Of a stretch of DNA of 64,000 nucleotides, positions 9,596 through 17,460 are shown in pieces (within the stretch, counting starts at the first letter, position 1; every line of letters starts with the position of its first letter). The DNA comes from Nitrosotalea sp. Lineage in GTDB: Archaea > Thermoproteota > Nitrososphaeria > Nitrososphaerales > Nitrosopumilaceae. The stretch spans positions 1 to 64,000 of the forward strand of contig JAHEXH010000003.1 in the NCBI GenBank assembly GCA_023252235.1, read 5' to 3'. The notes beneath the pieces are model-generated. The model was given only the letters and a program-made list of their open reading frames with translations, searched no databases and was not told where the DNA came from. The position numbers and the translations under genes were made by a program.

Positions 9596-10513
9596 ATGAG
9601 TACTCGCTTTAAAGGATTTGCATTACTTGCAATTCTGCTTTGCGCTATAGGAGTAATGCCTGTTTTTGCTTCTCCATATGCTCTACAGAATCCAGCAGGA
9701 ACAGTAAATTCTACAAATGCTACATCTGGAAATGCGAACCCTTCACCAAGTATGTATAGTAATCCTTCATCCAACGGTGCAATTACCGTAACAACTGACA
9801 AGCCAGTTTACAATGATGGAGACAAGATTATGATATCAGGAAGTACACAAGAGTATATTTCTGACACACCGATCACTGTCAAAATCATTAGCCCAATAGG
9901 AAATCTTGTCAAAGTTGATCAAGTGGGTCTAGGATCAGATAGAACCTTTTCTACATCTATAACGGCTACAGGCACTTTATGGCAAGCCGCAGGTGCATAT
10001 CAGGTAATAGTACAATTTGGCAGTAAGGATAGAACAGCTGAGACAACATTCCAATTCACCGGATCTGCTGGTGGTGTACAGGCAGGAAATACCATGAAAG
10101 TGGACGGTACAGACCTTTCTGTGAAATACAGTATAACCAATGGCAAAGTCCTCGGCATAAAAGCAGACATCCAGTCAAAGTCATTGATAGTATCAATAAA
10201 GACCACTGGAGATGGAGTATTAACAGTAACACTCCCAAGAGGACTGATAAATGCAACAACTGTTGACGGTAAAGATACAGAGTATTTCGTATTGGTAGAT
10301 AGTCAACAAGCTGAATTCCAAGAGACAAGCACAACAACAACCGATAGAACTCTATCAATTCCATTTACAGATGGAACTGAAGAAATAGAAATAATCGGTA
10401 CACAGATAATTCCAGAGTTTGGACCAATCGCAGCTCTAGTACTTGCAATTGCAATTGTATCAATAATTGCAGTTTCAGCAAAGACTGGACTAAGATTTAT
10501 GCCAAAATACTAG
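9596..10513 (+). CDS. Secreted PEFG-CTERM protein, array copy 1
   Basis: The 305-residue chain has a Sec signal peptide (hydrophobic residues about 7-24, cleavage likely after VFA), then a Thr/Ser/Asn-rich linker. A beta-rich domain opens with VTTDKPVYNDGD (about 63-150), like macroglobulin-type MG2/Ig-like folds. A second beta domain (about 165-270) holds the TLPRGLINA motif. It ends with PEFG, a hydrophobic helix and a basic FMPKY tail, matching the thaumarchaeal PEFG-CTERM sorting signal. Such proteins are expected to be processed by an archaeosortase and held at the cell surface; no archaeosortase gene is in this window. First of five tandem paralogues; exact function unknown. Confidence 0.88.
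   Translation: MSTRFKGFALLAILLCAIGVMPVFASPYALQNPAGTVNSTNATSGNANPSPSMYSNPSSNGAITVTTDKPVYNDGDKIMISGSTQEYISDTPITVKIISPIGNLVKVDQVGLGSDRTFSTSITATGTLWQAAGAYQVIVQFGSKDRTAETTFQFTGSAGGVQAGNTMKVDGTDLSVKYSITNGKVLGIKADIQSKSLIVSIKTTGDGVLTVTLPRGLINATTVDGKDTEYFVLVDSQQAEFQETSTTTTDRTLSIPFTDGTEEIEIIGTQIIPEFGPIAALVLAIAIVSIIAVSAKTGLRFMPKY
10412..10513 (+). repeat. 102-nt sequence block identical in all five PEFG genes
   Basis: The block begins at CCAGAGTTTGGACC and ends with the TAG stop, encoding the PEFG sorting signal. By eye every base matches at 10412-10513, 11027-11128, 12516-12617, 13431-13532 and 14477-14578, including all synonymous positions. The sequence upstream is much more divergent. Copies 1 and 2 stay identical past the stop through a T-rich stretch, and copy 3 nearly so. 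Confidence 0.95.
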
Positions 10514-10523
10514 AACTCTCTAC

Positions 10524-10536
10524 TTTTTCATTTTTT
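10524..10536 (+). terminator. T-rich terminator after PEFG copy 1
   Basis: Two T runs (TTTTTCATTTTTT) follow the stop by 10 nt, the usual form of archaeal intrinsic termination. The same sequence recurs after copies 2 and 3. It runs directly into the TATA box of the next gene. Confidence 0.55.
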
Positions 10537-10544
10537 AAATATAC
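10534..10544 (+). promoter_or_regulatory. TATA-like element of PEFG copy 2
   Basis: TTTAAATATAC starts 43 nt before the ATG at 10577. The same box at the same spacing precedes copy 3, so the promoter was duplicated or converted along with the gene start. Confidence 0.6.
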
Positions 10545-10576
10545 ATAAATATCCATTCTGCTTAATCGCAAATAAG

Positions 10577-11128
10577 ATGAGTACTCATAAAGAATATGCG
10601 TTGATCGCAATTCTTGCTACGGCAGCTATAGTAGGTGTAATACCTGCTTTTGCAGCAAATAACCCATACTTAGCGTGTCCTGACTGTAACGACACCAGCA
10701 ACATTCAACAAATACCGCCAATAGCAATTACGGTGACAACTGACAAGCCAGTTTATGATCACACTTCACAAATCAAGATCACTGGTCATGTTGCAAATCC
10801 ATATCCTGGACAAGATGTGGCTATCAAGGTAACTAGTCCATCAGGCAATGTAGTATCAACAGCTCAAGCAACCCTTGACAGCAATGGAGACTTTACTAAA
10901 ATGGTAAACACCGCTGGCAATCTATGGTTTGAGAATGGACAATACACAGTACAAGTACAGCAAGGAGACGAACAAGCAAGAGTTAATTCAGCTATATTCC
11001 AACTCGCAGGAGAAGCACCGGTAATTCCAGAGTTTGGACCAATCGCAGCTCTAGTACTTGCAATTGCAATTGTATCAATAATTGCAGTTTCAGCAAAGAC
11101 TGGACTAAGATTTATGCCAAAATACTAG
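10577..11128 (+). CDS. Secreted PEFG-CTERM protein, array copy 2 (short form)
   Basis: At 183 residues this copy has the signal peptide (cleavage likely after AFA near residue 26) and one MG2-like domain starting at VTTDKPVYDHTS. It then passes straight into the PEFG tail. The second beta domain with the xLPRxLIxA motif, present in the other four copies, is missing. The reading frame is intact, so this is a deletion variant rather than a pseudogene. A CPDC motif near residues 34-37 is unique to this copy. Confidence 0.87.
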   Translation: MSTHKEYALIAILATAAIVGVIPAFAANNPYLACPDCNDTSNIQQIPPIAITVTTDKPVYDHTSQIKITGHVANPYPGQDVAIKVTSPSGNVVSTAQATLDSNGDFTKMVNTAGNLWFENGQYTVQVQQGDEQARVNSAIFQLAGEAPVIPEFGPIAALVLAIAIVSIIAVSAKTGLRFMPKY

Positions 11129-11138
11129 AACTCTCTAC

Positions 11139-11151
11139 TTTTTCATTTTTT
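11139..11151 (+). terminator. T-rich terminator after PEFG copy 2
   Basis: The 3' sequence is identical to that after copy 1: two T runs 10 nt after the stop. Confidence 0.5.
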
Positions 11152-11342
11152 AAGAAACTTTTACCACATGTGAACATCAACAACAAAATTGAGCAAATAA
11201 ATCTAGAAGATAATAAAAGATAATTCCAACTCACAATACAAGCATAATCCCACAAGTTGCACAACCATAATACATGGTAAGTGTAAAACCACATATTATT
11301 CAAGACTGAATGAAAACATGTTTTATAATATATCACAATACA

Positions 11343-11438
11343 TTGTAAAAAGAGATATAACAAATAGCGAAAATGCTTACTAGATCAAAATTGTAAAAAG
11401 AGATATAACAAATAGCGAAAATGCTTACTAGATCAAAA
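11343..11438 (+). repeat. Perfect 48-bp direct tandem repeat (two units)
   Basis: Units 11343-11390 and 11391-11438 are identical. Each begins TTGTAAAAAGAGATATAAC and ends GATCAAAA. Neither unit encodes a recognisable peptide. The perfect match suggests a recent duplication. Confidence 0.95.
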
Positions 11439-11695
11439 TTCTAAAAAAACATCTTTTGTAAATCCAACCATATCAATTGCATCCAAGTATCAACAACATC
11501 TTCAAACATATCATAGAAATGAATTACAAGAAAATCACATAATGAAAAAACTATTCTTTATAATTCTAAAGTGTAAATTAGATCCGAGTAGAAAGAAGAT
11601 CATTGGAAAAGATGATTTTTCATATTTTTATGAAAGCATAATTTATGTCAAATTGACAACATAAACAACAGTCTCTACCAGATAACAAAATCTTT

Positions 11696-11706
11696 TTTAA
11701 ATATAC
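11696..11706 (+). promoter_or_regulatory. TATA-like element of PEFG copy 3
   Basis: TTTAAATATAC lies 43 nt before the ATG at 11739, the same box and spacing as copy 2. Confidence 0.6.
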
Positions 11707-11738
11707 ATAAATAGTCTTGCTTCTTAATCGCAAATAAG

Positions 11739-12617
11739 ATGAGTACTCATAAAGAATATGCGTTGATCGCAATTCTTGCTACAGCAGCTGTAATAGGCAT
11801 TCTGCCTGCATTTGCTCAATCAGCAGCAGATTCAAGCCAAATCAGCCCTAGTACTGGGTCTCAACAAATCCTGCCAATCGCAGTGTCAACTGACAAAGAT
11901 GTTTATGACAGACAGTCAATAGTAATTGTTACAGGACATGTCCAAAATGCAATAGCTGGACAGGCTGTTACAATGAAAGTTTCTGACCCAACAGGAAAGA
12001 TCGTAGAAGTAAATCAGCTAACATTGAACAACAATGGTGACTTTCAAGGTAAAATCAATACTTCAAGTCCATTATGGTCTTCAGGTGGAACATATACCAT
12101 TTATGTTCAAGCCGGAGCTCAACAGGGATTACTTTCTACAACAACACAATTCACACTTCCTGGCGGTGGAGAGATAAATTGTACACCACAGCAGCTTTCA
12201 GCCACATTAGGTGCTGAATTATACTGTATTGACTACAGCATTGATGGAGGAACAGTTTCTGGAGTAACATTGAACACCGCATCTAAGACCCTCGCTGTTA
12301 AAATACAAGCAGATAATGACGGTCAGATCACTCTTAACATTCCAAGATCAGTGCTCGATGCAAAAAGTGGTACAAACGATAGAGTCTTTGCAGTCCTAAT
12401 TGATGGTGATGAAGTACAAGAATTCACTGATTCATCTACAAATGACACAAGGAATATCACAATTCCATTCCAAGCAGGATCTGAAAAGATTGAGATAATC
12501 GGTACACAGATAGTTCCAGAGTTTGGACCAATCGCAGCTCTAGTACTTGCAATTGCAATTGTATCAATAATTGCAGTTTCAGCAAAGACTGGACTAAGAT
12601 TTATGCCAAAATACTAG
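11739..12617 (+). CDS. Secreted PEFG-CTERM protein, array copy 3
   Basis: The 292-residue product has a signal peptide almost identical to copy 2 (first 44 coding bases identical) and an MG2-like domain from VSTDKDVYDRQS. A second beta domain with LNIPRSVLDA carries two cysteines (CTPQQ and YCID, about residues 148 and 163) that could form a disulfide. It closes with the shared PEFG tail. Predicted sorted to the cell surface; function unknown. Confidence 0.88.
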   Translation: MSTHKEYALIAILATAAVIGILPAFAQSAADSSQISPSTGSQQILPIAVSTDKDVYDRQSIVIVTGHVQNAIAGQAVTMKVSDPTGKIVEVNQLTLNNNGDFQGKINTSSPLWSSGGTYTIYVQAGAQQGLLSTTTQFTLPGGGEINCTPQQLSATLGAELYCIDYSIDGGTVSGVTLNTASKTLAVKIQADNDGQITLNIPRSVLDAKSGTNDRVFAVLIDGDEVQEFTDSSTNDTRNITIPFQAGSEKIEIIGTQIVPEFGPIAALVLAIAIVSIIAVSAKTGLRFMPKY

Positions 12618-12627
12618 GACGCTCTAC

Positions 12628-12640
12628 TTTTTCATTTTTT
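12628..12640 (+). terminator. T-rich terminator after PEFG copy 3
   Basis: Two T runs follow the stop. The spacer before them differs from copies 1 and 2 by only two bases. Confidence 0.5.
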
Positions 12641-12686
12641 ATTACAACATAGTAAAGGAAATATACAACCGAGAGACAAGTCCGAT

Positions 12687-13532
12687 ATGCGTTATGTACC
12701 TATTTTTACTATATTGCTATTTCTAAGCTCAGCATTGTCAATCCCCATTTTGGCAGACGTGTCACCATCTTCCTCTGCCCCCACAGCACCACTAATCACA
12801 ACAAGTACTGACAAATCATCATATTCGATTGGGGATACCATTGTGGTTTCGGGTTCTGTAAGGTCGTTGGTAGTTGGAACCCCATTAACCATCCAGATCC
12901 TTGATTCAAACAATAATCTTGTTCAAGTTGCACAGATTGATGTGTCACAAGATGGCAAGTATACAGACACTATCAAAGCTGTTGGAGGATTATGGAAATC
13001 AAATGGAGTGTACACAGTCAAAGTTCAATATGGTCCTCCGAATGTAACCGCACAGGCTTCTTTTACTTTCCAAAGTTCATTTACTCCTACAAGTAATGCA
13101 TTTCAGCTCAAAGATCCCAACAGTCAACAAACTTTCAATGTAAATTACACCATAAGTGGAGGTACCGTAAAAACTATGACAATAGACGCCCAGAGCTTGT
13201 CTGTAATCGTTTCAGTGAATTCAACAAGCGATGGAACCATTACACTACAATTACCAAGAGCATTAATCGATGCAAAGACAAATGCGGGTCAAGATGACGC
13301 ATTCATAATACTCATAGATGGGGCAGAAGTCAAACCACAAAGCGAATCTGCAGATAACAATTTCAGAAATATAACTATCCAGTTCCTACAAGGAGATCAA
13401 GATATAGAAATAATCGGTACACAGATAGTTCCAGAGTTTGGACCAATCGCAGCTCTAGTACTTGCAATTGCAATTGTATCAATAATTGCAGTTTCAGCAA
13501 AGACTGGACTAAGATTTATGCCAAAATACTAG
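12687..13532 (+). CDS. Secreted PEFG-CTERM protein, array copy 4
   Basis: A 281-residue protein with its own, unrelated-looking signal peptide (cleavage likely after ILA near residue 23). An MG2-like domain follows from TSTDKSSYSIGD, then a second domain with LQLPRALIDA, and the common PEFG tail. Several N-x-S/T sites suggest glycosylation. The start region differs from copies 2 and 3, while the last 102 bases are identical, so the tail has been homogenised independently of the rest. Confidence 0.88.
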   Translation: MRYVPIFTILLFLSSALSIPILADVSPSSSAPTAPLITTSTDKSSYSIGDTIVVSGSVRSLVVGTPLTIQILDSNNNLVQVAQIDVSQDGKYTDTIKAVGGLWKSNGVYTVKVQYGPPNVTAQASFTFQSSFTPTSNAFQLKDPNSQQTFNVNYTISGGTVKTMTIDAQSLSVIVSVNSTSDGTITLQLPRALIDAKTNAGQDDAFIILIDGAEVKPQSESADNNFRNITIQFLQGDQDIEIIGTQIVPEFGPIAALVLAIAIVSIIAVSAKTGLRFMPKY

Positions 13533-13566
13533 AACTAGAAGTCAAATTTTCTTTTATCAATACATA

Positions 13567-13589
13567 AATACTCAAGATCCTTGAGTATT
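13567..13589. promoter_or_regulatory. Perfect inverted repeat before PEFG copy 5 (candidate operator)
   Basis: Arms AATACTCAAG and CTTGAGTATT (10 bp each) flank a 3-nt centre, ending 11 nt before the ATG at 13601. It lies at or just after the expected transcription start (TATA-like ACATAAATA overlaps its left arm). It could bind a dimeric regulator or form an mRNA hairpin. No similar palindrome is seen before the other four copies. Confidence 0.6.
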
Positions 13590-13600
13590 GGCTAGCAGGC

Positions 13601-14578
13601 ATGAGAAGATCAAGTATCTTTATCGCAATTTTAGTAATAGCAATGGTAATTTCCGGACCGATCAGCATACCAGTTTTTGCTACACAGGGAGGTCCAGCTA
13701 ATCCAAACGCAAATGTAACAACAGCATACAAAATACTACATACTAATTCAACTGTCAGCTTATCCACAATACCTCCTCTAAGTATCAAGACAGACTTACC
13801 AACATACAATCAAGGAGACACTGTCGTAATGACAGGTCATGTGAGAGAAGTACAAAATGGAACAGCTGTAACACTTCGAGTTTTTAACACATTAAAGAAT
13901 TTAATTTCAGTTGCTCAATTATCACCAGCTTCAGACGGAAGTTTTACCAAAACTTTTCTAGCCACAGGTCCGCTATGGAAGGATGCTGGAAATTATACAT
14001 TAATAGCTCAATATGGTAAATACACACAAGCAAATGCTACATTCCACTACAACGGTGGAACTGGAACAACTACCATAACACAAGCAATCAATGCAACTTA
14101 TCCATTACAATCTGGAGGTCAGATTTACAACATTCCATACATTATCAAAGGAGCTACTGTTAAAAGTATGGATATTTTTGCATCCAAGTACGCTCTTGAA
14201 ATCACATTAAGCTCTGCTACATCTGATGGTTCCATAACAGTCACATTACCACGTGAAATGATAGATGCAAAGATACCACCGCCACCAAATCCTGATGCAA
14301 ATTTGACAGGAACAAAAGTAAATACAGCTGAATTGGAAGATGATAAATTCCTAGTAACAGTAGGTGATAAAGCAGTTACACAATTCAGTGAGACCAAGAA
14401 CCAAAATGTCAGAATACTCAGCATTCCATTCCACACAGGAGATACCAAGATTGACATCATGGGAACAGTAATAGTTCCAGAGTTTGGACCAATCGCAGCT
14501 CTAGTACTTGCAATTGCAATTGTATCAATAATTGCAGTTTCAGCAAAGACTGGACTAAGATTTATGCCAAAATACTAG
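13601..14578 (+). CDS. Secreted PEFG-CTERM protein, array copy 5
   Basis: At 325 residues this is the longest copy. It has a signal peptide (cleavage likely after VFA near 27), an MG2-like domain from IKTDLPTYNQGD, and a second beta domain with VTLPREMIDA. An insert rich in proline (about 226-245) is absent from the others. It ends in the common PEFG tail. Expected surface-anchored; the distinct upstream palindrome suggests separate regulation. Confidence 0.88.
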   Translation: MRRSSIFIAILVIAMVISGPISIPVFATQGGPANPNANVTTAYKILHTNSTVSLSTIPPLSIKTDLPTYNQGDTVVMTGHVREVQNGTAVTLRVFNTLKNLISVAQLSPASDGSFTKTFLATGPLWKDAGNYTLIAQYGKYTQANATFHYNGGTGTTTITQAINATYPLQSGGQIYNIPYIIKGATVKSMDIFASKYALEITLSSATSDGSITVTLPREMIDAKIPPPPNPDANLTGTKVNTAELEDDKFLVTVGDKAVTQFSETKNQNVRILSIPFHTGDTKIDIMGTVIVPEFGPIAALVLAIAIVSIIAVSAKTGLRFMPKY

Positions 14579-14736
14579 AAGTCATCCCATCTTTCAAAAT
14601 ATTTTAAAATCATACATGCAACAATATTTTACATCAAATATAATGTAAAAATAAGAAGGTAAATCAGCACATTCATTCTAGGAAATTTAATATCACATAT
14701 CATAGATTATTATACAAGAGTAAAGAAGGACACATA

Positions 14737-15075
14737 TTGGATTTTGAATTTGAGGAATTTGATTCTCCTGAGGACATATTTATTGCCATGTCCACCATGG
14801 CCCCACCAATGAAAAACGTTTTACCAATAAACTCATACAAAGGATATATTTTTTCCATAATACCATTAACTCCAACTTCAGGAAATTCCTACTTGATGAT
14901 ATATTCAAAAGGAAAACTCGATGGAAAATTATTAGAGTTTGACATGAACTTGAAAAAATTCAAAAGTGTAGAAACTGCAGAAAGATCAGACAAGATCTAT
15001 TTTGTTGTTTTAACTCCTAAATCAAACACTATTGCAGATGCTGCAATTAGAACATTAGAGAAAAAATCTATCTAG
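14737..15075 (+). CDS. Hypothetical protein, 112 aa
   Basis: I do not recognise the family. The protein is soluble (no signal peptide or membrane segment), acidic at the start (MDFEFEEFDSPEDI) with a mixed alpha/beta look. It starts at TTG, with GAAGGA about 8 nt before it as a possible ribosome-binding site. It converges with the radical SAM gene, their ends overlapping by 8 nt. Confidence 0.65.
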   Translation: MDFEFEEFDSPEDIFIAMSTMAPPMKNVLPINSYKGYIFSIIPLTPTSGNSYLMIYSKGKLDGKLLEFDMNLKKFKSVETAERSDKIYFVVLTPKSNTIADAAIRTLEKKSI

Positions 15076-16633
15076 TATAAGAAGGAGCGCTTACAGATCT
15101 ACTTCTTGCATATTTTTCCATTATATCTTCGGGAAGTTTACCGTTGAATAGATCTTTAGACAAACCTCGCAAATATCTCATAATTGCCCAAGTTCCAGCT
15201 TTTATCATGCCATACATGACAAGTTTCATTGGTGGACCAAATGTCTTGTTTCTAATAATTATAGGAATAATATCATTGATTACTCTAAGATTATGCTCCC
15301 AGGATTTCCAGAATAATGTAAACTGTGCTTCATTAAGATTACCAAAATGCATGGAATTCTTTTCATTAAAGTCCTGATATAACAAGGGTGCAACTAGACC
15401 ACGCATTCTTGTTTTCTTAAAGTCTTCAATCAAATCTATTGTATATTGAGTTTCATCAGGTGTCTCATCAGGCCAACCAATTATGATAGTAGCTGCTGGG
15501 AACCAGTGATTCTCGTTCAATATTCTTGCACCTTCTCTTACAACCCATCCCCATTCATCTGTTGAAAATGGTTTTGTCTTAACTCCAAGATGTTTTTTAA
15601 CCATTCTAGGTGCAACTGTCTCAATTCCAAGATTTGTGGCAAGCCATTTTTCATCACTCATACCATTTATGTCAGACATATCGTGTAGAAGTTTGGGATC
15701 AGCACATACAGCAGAGAATGTCATATGAGTAGTTCCAACAAATCTTGCACCCAAAGACTTCAAACCTTTCCATAACTCAATTATAGCGTCATAGTTTGGT
15801 TGGAAATCTCTGTTATCACAACCATAGAGAAGCATTTCATCAGAATGCAACCAAATAGAATCAAATCCATAATCCAGATTCATTCTTGCTTCTTGTTGTA
15901 ATCTTTCTAGCGGCAAGTCTTTTTTTGATCTTTTATTGACATCGCAAAAGTCGCATCCTCGTCCACATCCTCGCATTGCCTCAATCAGTGAGTTAACAGT
16001 TGGTCCCTGAATCATAGGGATATTTTGAATATTCTTAACAAAGCAATGCATTAACTCTGGTGCATCACCCTTTTCTAGATCATGGAAAAGATCTAAAGCC
16101 AATTCATCTGCTTCACCTACTACAACTGTATCAATACCATGAATTTTCATTCTATCAGTTTTTGCAAGTTCCCATGCACCGTTACCACCAACCACTACAT
16201 GAAAATTATACTTCTTCTTTAGTTGAATTATCTTAGCACACATTCTCTTAAATTTCATTGCGACGTAAGAGAGTTTTTCTGGTGACATTGTTGTTGTAAC
16301 TGGAGCCATACCAAGTGGATCCATTACATTTATTCCGACTACCTTGGTATCAGGTCCAACACATTTTTCTAGATAATCAGGATTTGCAATAAACACCTCG
16401 TCTCTTTTGTAACCTTGTAATAGTGCAGATTCTACTCTTCGCAATCCAACTTGAGCTACCTTTGCTTCACCAGTTACTTGATCAGTCTCAACTGGAGGAC
16501 AAAACACTTTATCAAAAACCCATTCTGGAACTACTTCATAAGGACCACATGCAATAAAGCCATACAGGAAATTACCTCTATAATTAGTCATAAGGCTACG
16601 ATCTGCAGTTAGAACTATTCTCCTTCCTGCCAT
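15068..16633 (-). CDS. B12-binding-type radical SAM protein (possible lipid-modifying Grs-like enzyme)
   Basis: The 521-residue protein has an N-terminal region like a cobalamin-binding fold (strands KVVGINVMDPL near 97-108 and FHVVVGGNGAWE near 144-155) followed by a radical SAM core. The cluster motif C223-GRG-C227-DF-C230 is the classic CxxxCxxC that holds [4Fe-4S] and SAM. The later LGIETVAPRM and IIIGWPDETPDE segments are typical of the family. GDGT ring synthases (GrsA/B) belong to this class and thaumarchaea make cyclised GDGTs, so a Grs-like role is plausible, but other B12/radical SAM methylases fit equally. Only the class is certain. Confidence 0.85.
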   Translation of the reverse strand: MAGRRIVLTADRSLMTNYRGNFLYGFIACGPYEVVPEWVFDKVFCPPVETDQVTGEAKVAQVGLRRVESALLQGYKRDEVFIANPDYLEKCVGPDTKVVGINVMDPLGMAPVTTTMSPEKLSYVAMKFKRMCAKIIQLKKKYNFHVVVGGNGAWELAKTDRMKIHGIDTVVVGEADELALDLFHDLEKGDAPELMHCFVKNIQNIPMIQGPTVNSLIEAMRGCGRGCDFCDVNKRSKKDLPLERLQQEARMNLDYGFDSIWLHSDEMLLYGCDNRDFQPNYDAIIELWKGLKSLGARFVGTTHMTFSAVCADPKLLHDMSDINGMSDEKWLATNLGIETVAPRMVKKHLGVKTKPFSTDEWGWVVREGARILNENHWFPAATIIIGWPDETPDETQYTIDLIEDFKKTRMRGLVAPLLYQDFNEKNSMHFGNLNEAQFTLFWKSWEHNLRVINDIIPIIIRNKTFGPPMKLVMYGMIKAGTWAIMRYLRGLSKDLFNGKLPEDIMEKYARSRSVSAPSYTR

Positions 16634-16657
16634 TCCTTTCTTCGACTTCTTTCCACT

Positions 16658-16670
16658 ATGATATAAATCG
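16658..16670 (-). promoter_or_regulatory. TATA-like element of the radical SAM gene
   Basis: CGATTTATATCAT, read leftward, is centred about 31 nt before the ATG at 16633. Confidence 0.5.
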
Positions 16671-16707
16671 TTTACCTTGTCACATTATTTTTGAAAATTT
16701 TTGCTTT

Positions 16708-16719
16708 TGACATATAAAC
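16708..16719 (+). promoter_or_regulatory. TATA-like element of the VIT1-family gene
   Basis: TGACATATAAAC is centred about 27 nt before the ATG at 16741, consistent with leaderless transcription. Confidence 0.5.
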
Positions 16720-16740
16720 AGGCAATACATACTATAGAGA

Positions 16741-17460
16741 ATGGGTGGAGTAGAACCAAGACATGTTGAAGCACATCAAAAAGAAAGTAGTTCGATAAGA
16801 GATTTCGTATTTGGTTTTGGGGACGGTATTAACACATCATTAGGGCTTGTAGCTGGAGTTGGAGGAGCTGCGGTATCTTCCAACATAATCATACTTGCAG
16901 CCATTGTTGCCATGTTTACAGGGGCAAAAGCAATGGCTGTTCAGAATTATCTTGCCGTAAAATCACAAAGACAGATTCTAGATTCAGAGATTGAACGAGA
17001 GAAGTGGGAAATGGATAATGTGCCAGAAGCAGAAAGAAGAGAGATAGAAGACGTATACAAGGCAAAAGGATTCACAGGTCAGGATTTAGAGAAAATTGTA
17101 AACAAGGTAACATCAGACAAGAAAGTTTGGTTAGACACAATGCTTACAGAAGAACTCAAATTGAATTTAGAAATAGTTGGGAGTCCTCTAAAAAGTGCAT
17201 TTCGTATGTTTGGTGCTTTTCTGGTAGGAGGAATCTTACCGATAATTCCTTATTTCTTTTTGAGTGGATATGTTCCACTCTTTGTAGCAATCGGAGTAAG
17301 TCTTTCTGCATCTTTTATCATTGGTGCAATAAAATCAAGGATTGCCAACATCAGTATGTTACGAGGAGGATTAGAGATGGCAGGATTAGGTACTGGTATT
17401 GCCCTCATAGGATATGGAATAGGTTCTGAATTAGGAAGTCTTGGAATTATTAAAACCTAA
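16741..17460 (+). CDS. VIT1/CCC1-family Fe2+/Mn2+ transporter
   Basis: The 239-residue membrane protein shows the family opening DFVFGFGDGINTSLGLVAG, where the Asp and Gly line the metal path. Next come a second helix, then a cytosolic charged region (about 80-145) rich in Glu that matches the metal-binding domain of VIT proteins, and three C-terminal helices. Members export Fe2+ or Mn2+ from the cytoplasm. Its neighbours make a nickel cofactor, so a role in metal balance is suggestive, but the ion is not predictable from sequence. The 3' end overlaps larB by 30 nt in convergent orientation. Confidence 0.9.
   Translation: MGGVEPRHVEAHQKESSSIRDFVFGFGDGINTSLGLVAGVGGAAVSSNIIILAAIVAMFTGAKAMAVQNYLAVKSQRQILDSEIEREKWEMDNVPEAERREIEDVYKAKGFTGQDLEKIVNKVTSDKKVWLDTMLTEELKLNLEIVGSPLKSAFRMFGAFLVGGILPIIPYFFLSGYVPLFVAIGVSLSASFIIGAIKSRIANISMLRGGLEMAGLGTGIALIGYGIGSELGSLGIIKT

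Larger units (their letters stand above)
11129..11738 (+). other. 610-nt intergenic region in the PEFG array
   Basis: No convincing gene is seen on either strand. It begins with a T-rich terminator (11139-11151), holds a perfect 48-bp tandem duplication at 11343-11438, and ends with the promoter of copy 3. It is by far the largest gap in the array, and may be where a former copy was lost. Confidence 0.6.

Noticed and set aside
9427-9801. Leftward 124-codon open frame across the rpoH / PEFG1 gap
   Set aside because: It overlaps the signal peptide of PEFG copy 1 on the opposite strand, covers both divergent promoters, and its peptide has no family-like features.
11112-11363. Leftward 83-codon open frame after PEFG copy 2
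   Set aside because: The peptide is a mix of Leu, Cys, Tyr and Trp without domain character, and it overlaps the T-rich terminator and the 48-bp repeat.
9596-14578. The five similar genes as a CRISPR-like or transposon array
   Set aside because: Repeats are whole gene ends inside intact coding frames, with no spacers, transposase or terminal inverted repeats.
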